DNA of 8,469 nucleotides from Smithella sp. ME-1 (GTDB lineage Bacteria > Desulfobacterota > Syntrophia > Syntrophales > Smithellaceae): assembly GCA_000495415.1 (NCBI GenBank), contig AWGX01000500.1, forward strand, positions 1 to 8,469, read 5' to 3'. The notes beneath the pieces are model-generated. The model did not search any database and was not told the DNA's origin. It saw only the letters and a list, made by a program, of their open reading frames with translations. Positions 6,533-8,469 of the stretch are shown here, in pieces; position 1 is the first letter of the stretch, and every line of letters begins with the position of its first letter. Both the position numbers and the translations under genes were made by a program.

Positions 6533-8077
6533 CTATTGTTTACTTACAACCGGCAATATATGAGGGGTAATAAATATAAGAACCTCTTCCATCTTATCGC
6601 TTTTACTATCAGACTTGAAAGCCCAGCCCAAAACAGGAATATCTTTTAACCAGGGCACACCGTACCCGGCATTGGATCTTGTTTGTTTTGTTAAACCGGA
6701 AATAACAATTGTTTCGCCATCTTCAACAATCAATATAGTTTTTGTCTGTTTCTTTATAATGTAAGGATCTCCGAGTGATGATTTGCGCGTTATGTCCACC
6801 TCATCTTTTTTCACTGTAATTTCCATTTTTAAATTTTTGCCATCAATTACGTGAGGCTTAATTTGCAAACGCAACATTGCATCTTCAAATTGGGTAGTTT
6901 GAGTCGGTGTACTACCCTGAGATGTCTGGAGTGTAACAAAAGGAACTCTTTCGCCGTTTTCTGTAAACGCTTCCTGGTTATCCAAAGTTGTTATGGATGG
7001 ACTGGACAATATATTTAACTTGTTATCCTTCTGTAATGCTTCCAGTTGCACCTCTAACAAATTTCCCCCTATTGTGCCAAAAACAATACCTAACGAAGCA
7101 GCCGCTGCTTCAGATAGACTCCCGGCTGGAAAATTCATACCTAAACCGTAACGTCCTATACCTATTTTATTCCCTGTCGGATTAAGATCAGCTGATGAGG
7201 TTGTTCTGGTACCACCACCACTTATTTGTAGGCCCTCTTTCCCACGAAGAGTAGTGGACGCAGCTCCCCCCCACATAATTCCCAAATCACGGGCAACCCC
7301 TTTGGTTGTTTCCACGATATTGGCTTTAATTAAAATCTGAGGCGTCGGTTTATCCAATTTTTCAATAATCGGCATTATCTTGATTAAATCATCACGAAGA
7401 GCGGAAACAACCAAAGAATTGGTGTGTTCATCAATTTTAATCGAACCGCGAGGCTTTCCATCCTTATCCTTAGTCAATAAGTCCTGAATTGTGTCTGCCA
7501 GTTTTTTGGTATCGGCATAGTTTATATTTACCACCACAGGATCTAAGAGAGATTCAACCCACTGAGTATCGCGCAGTTGCTGTTTCCTTTCCAAGTCCAG
7601 TTTAACATCTTCACTGGTCAGTACTCTGAGCACATTGCCTTCCCAGATATAAGATAAATTATAGGTACGCAACAATCCGGTGAAAGCCGAATCCCAGGGA
7701 ACACCACGGAAATCTACGCTAATTTCACCCTTTAACTCATTCTTGACCAGGAGATTTAAGTTCACAGATTTCGCCATAGCCCTTAACACCGCTTTGAGTT
7801 CAGCCTGCCGCATAGTTAAGTTAATTCGATCAACAGGTAATTTTTTCACTGCCGTTTCAGCTATTGGAACAGATGCCTGTTTCGCCGTTATAGAAATTTT
7901 CTTGGGTTCGGCAGAAGGAGAATGGCCTTGAGATTTTTCAGCTAGAGTAGTCCATTTATCAAAGGAAGAATCTTTCTTCTCGCTTTTAAGCCCATCAGCA
8001 CAACCGAATAAAAATATCAGCACGAAAAGACCAAGACTTAACATTACGATATTTTTATTTATTGCAGAGTATTTCAA
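6533..8077 (-). CDS. mshL: Outer-membrane secretin lipoprotein of the pilus (MshL/PilQ/GspD family)
   Basis: A 514-residue secretin if started at the TTG at 8077; a TTG five codons earlier (8092) keeps the frame open but overlaps the GGAGG site, so it is unlikely. Numbered from 8077, a lipoprotein signal (hydrophobic stretch ending LFGC, acylated Cys at 26) is followed by a low-complexity linker. Then come an STN-type domain (about 85-153), an N1-like ring domain (about 180-245) and the secretin channel domain, whose conserved core is about 340-509. The C-terminal signature VPWLKDIPVLGWAF and the final strand VLIFITPHIL are intact. It forms the outer-membrane ring through which the pilus passes. 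No AMIN domains are seen, unlike classic PilQ, and the short STN-plus-lipobox layout fits MshL. It lies 23 bases after a PilP/MshK-like gene, as in MSHA and PilQ operons. A type II secretion GspD is less likely, since GspD usually has more N-domains. Confidence 0.92.
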   Translation of the reverse strand: MKYSAINKNIVMLSLGLFVLIFLFGCADGLKSEKKDSSFDKWTTLAEKSQGHSPSAEPKKISITAKQASVPIAETAVKKLPVDRINLTMRQAELKAVLRAMAKSVNLNLLVKNELKGEISVDFRGVPWDSAFTGLLRTYNLSYIWEGNVLRVLTSEDVKLDLERKQQLRDTQWVESLLDPVVVNINYADTKKLADTIQDLLTKDKDGKPRGSIKIDEHTNSLVVSALRDDLIKIMPIIEKLDKPTPQILIKANIVETTKGVARDLGIMWGGAASTTLRGKEGLQISGGGTRTTSSADLNPTGNKIGIGRYGLGMNFPAGSLSEAAAASLGIVFGTIGGNLLEVQLEALQKDNKLNILSSPSITTLDNQEAFTENGERVPFVTLQTSQGSTPTQTTQFEDAMLRLQIKPHVIDGKNLKMEITVKKDEVDITRKSSLGDPYIIKKQTKTILIVEDGETIVISGLTKQTRSNAGYGVPWLKDIPVLGWAFKSDSKSDKMEEVLIFITPHILPVVSKQ

Positions 8078-8085
8078 ATCGCCAA

Positions 8086-8090
8086 CCTCC
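8086..8090 (-). promoter_or_regulatory. Ribosome binding site deciding the secretin start
   Basis: GGAGG on the minus strand, 8 bases before the TTG at 8077. The alternative TTG at 8090-8092 overlaps this site and has no Shine-Dalgarno sequence of its own; the first ATG in frame (8044) also has none and falls just before the hydrophobic core, removing the basic n-region. This supports TTG at 8077 as the start. Confidence 0.65.
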
Positions 8091-8100
8091 AATAGAATTT

Positions 8101-8469
8101 TTATTCCTGCAGTGGAACTTCCTCTCTGTCTCCGGAATTTTTATTCAAGATAACAACTTTAGAAGGCGTAATCTGTTTCAGGAAGTATCCTTCAATTTCT
8201 AATTGCTCCCCTATTCTATATTCCAAACCGTTAATAACTGCCATTTTATTTTTCCCGGAATCAACATAACCTGAATATATTATTTTAGGTGCCGTGCTTC
8301 CGCCTTTAGCAGCATCTTCCTTAGCTGCCCATTCTTTATACAAATCTTTTTTCCAAAAAGGATTTTTATTCCAATCACTTTCTATTTTCTTAACCATGTA
8401 TGCATCTAAATCGCTTAGCTTATCTTTGCTTAACTCATTCGTCAGATCGCTCAGCGAAGTATTCTTTTT
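8101..8469 (-). CDS. PilP/MshK/GspB-like pilus assembly protein, 3' part (runs off right edge)
   Basis: The last 122 or so residues of a gene whose frame stays open to the right edge; the Met codon at 8397 is therefore probably internal, because no stop codon lies between it and the edge. The N-terminal part seen here is charged and rich in Lys, Asp and Ser, as in a flexible periplasmic linker. The C-terminal 55 residues form a small beta-rich domain: YSGYVDSGKNKMAVINGLEY, then a GEQLEIEGYFLKQI segment and a final SKVVILNKN strand. This 'ING...GdxI.G..v..I....V.l' pattern is the homology-region fold shared by PilP, MshK, GspB and GspC, which dock inner-membrane parts onto the secretin's N-domains. 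The position directly before the secretin gene, 23 bases away, fits PilP or MshK. The exact family cannot be fixed without the N-terminus. Confidence 0.72.
   Translation of the reverse strand, partial: KKNTSLSDLTNELSKDKLSDLDAYMVKKIESDWNKNPFWKKDLYKEWAAKEDAAKGGSTAPKIIYSGYVDSGKNKMAVINGLEYRIGEQLEIEGYFLKQITPSKVVILNKNSGDREEVPLQE

Noticed and set aside
8395..8397. ATG at 8397 as the start of the PilP-like gene
   Set aside because: The frame continues without a stop to the window edge, no good ribosome binding site precedes this ATG, and a signal or membrane segment expected for this family is missing downstream of it. The gene is more likely cut by the window edge.
1..8469. CRISPR arrays, insertion sequences, tRNA or rRNA genes
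   Set aside because: No spaced repeats, transposase-like frames, terminal inverted repeats, or RNA gene signatures were seen on either strand.

Overview
The window is a compact, AT-rich bacterial locus encoding a type IV pilus-like machine, with every supported gene on the minus strand (read from right to left). The best match in gene order is the MSHA-type pilus cluster: PilP/MshK-like protein, secretin (MshL), ExeA-like ATPase (MshM), extension ATPase (MshE/PilB), platform protein (MshG/PilC). These are followed by a sigma-54 activator gene and a prepilin. The secretin carries a lipoprotein signal peptide, so the host is a Gram-negative (diderm) bacterium. The mix of an MSHA-like order with a sigma-54 activator beside the pilin suggests a deltaproteobacterium (Desulfobacterota, perhaps a syntrophic or sulfate-reducing line). 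That placement is inference only.

Layout in transcription order: the 3' part of a PilP/MshK/GspB-like gene, open at the right edge (8469-8101); the secretin, probably starting at a TTG at 8077 (8077-6533); a 129-base gap with a weak sigma-70-like promoter; the ExeA/MshM-like AAA+ ATPase with a membrane segment and periplasmic tail (6403-4853); MshE (4828-3122); MshG (3102-1879); a 97-base leader that resembles a degenerate GEMM-I (c-di-GMP-I class) riboswitch; a membrane-anchored sigma-54 activator (1781-462); a 257-base AT-rich regulatory gap; and the 5' part of a prepilin gene running off the left edge (204-1).

Assembly: the prepilin would be cleaved at Gly/Phe by a prepilin peptidase encoded elsewhere. 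It would be extracted and polymerised by MshE working on MshG, and exported through the MshL secretin. The MshM-like protein probably helps place or assemble the secretin in the cell wall, and the PilP-like protein links the secretin to inner-membrane parts encoded beyond the right edge.

Regulation is the most interesting part. The gap before the pilin holds a GG-N10-GC sigma-54 promoter. A perfect 9-bp-arm palindrome lies about 150 bases upstream of it, overlapping the stop codon of the activator gene, with a second partial copy nearer the promoter. The activator has two membrane helices and a HAMP-like linker instead of a receiver domain, so it looks like a one-component replacement for PilS/PilR. 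MshE carries two well-preserved 24-residue MshEN motifs, which bind c-di-GMP in known proteins. If the GEMM-like leader is real, c-di-GMP (or a related cyclic dinucleotide) would act on both the motor and the activator of the pilin gene.
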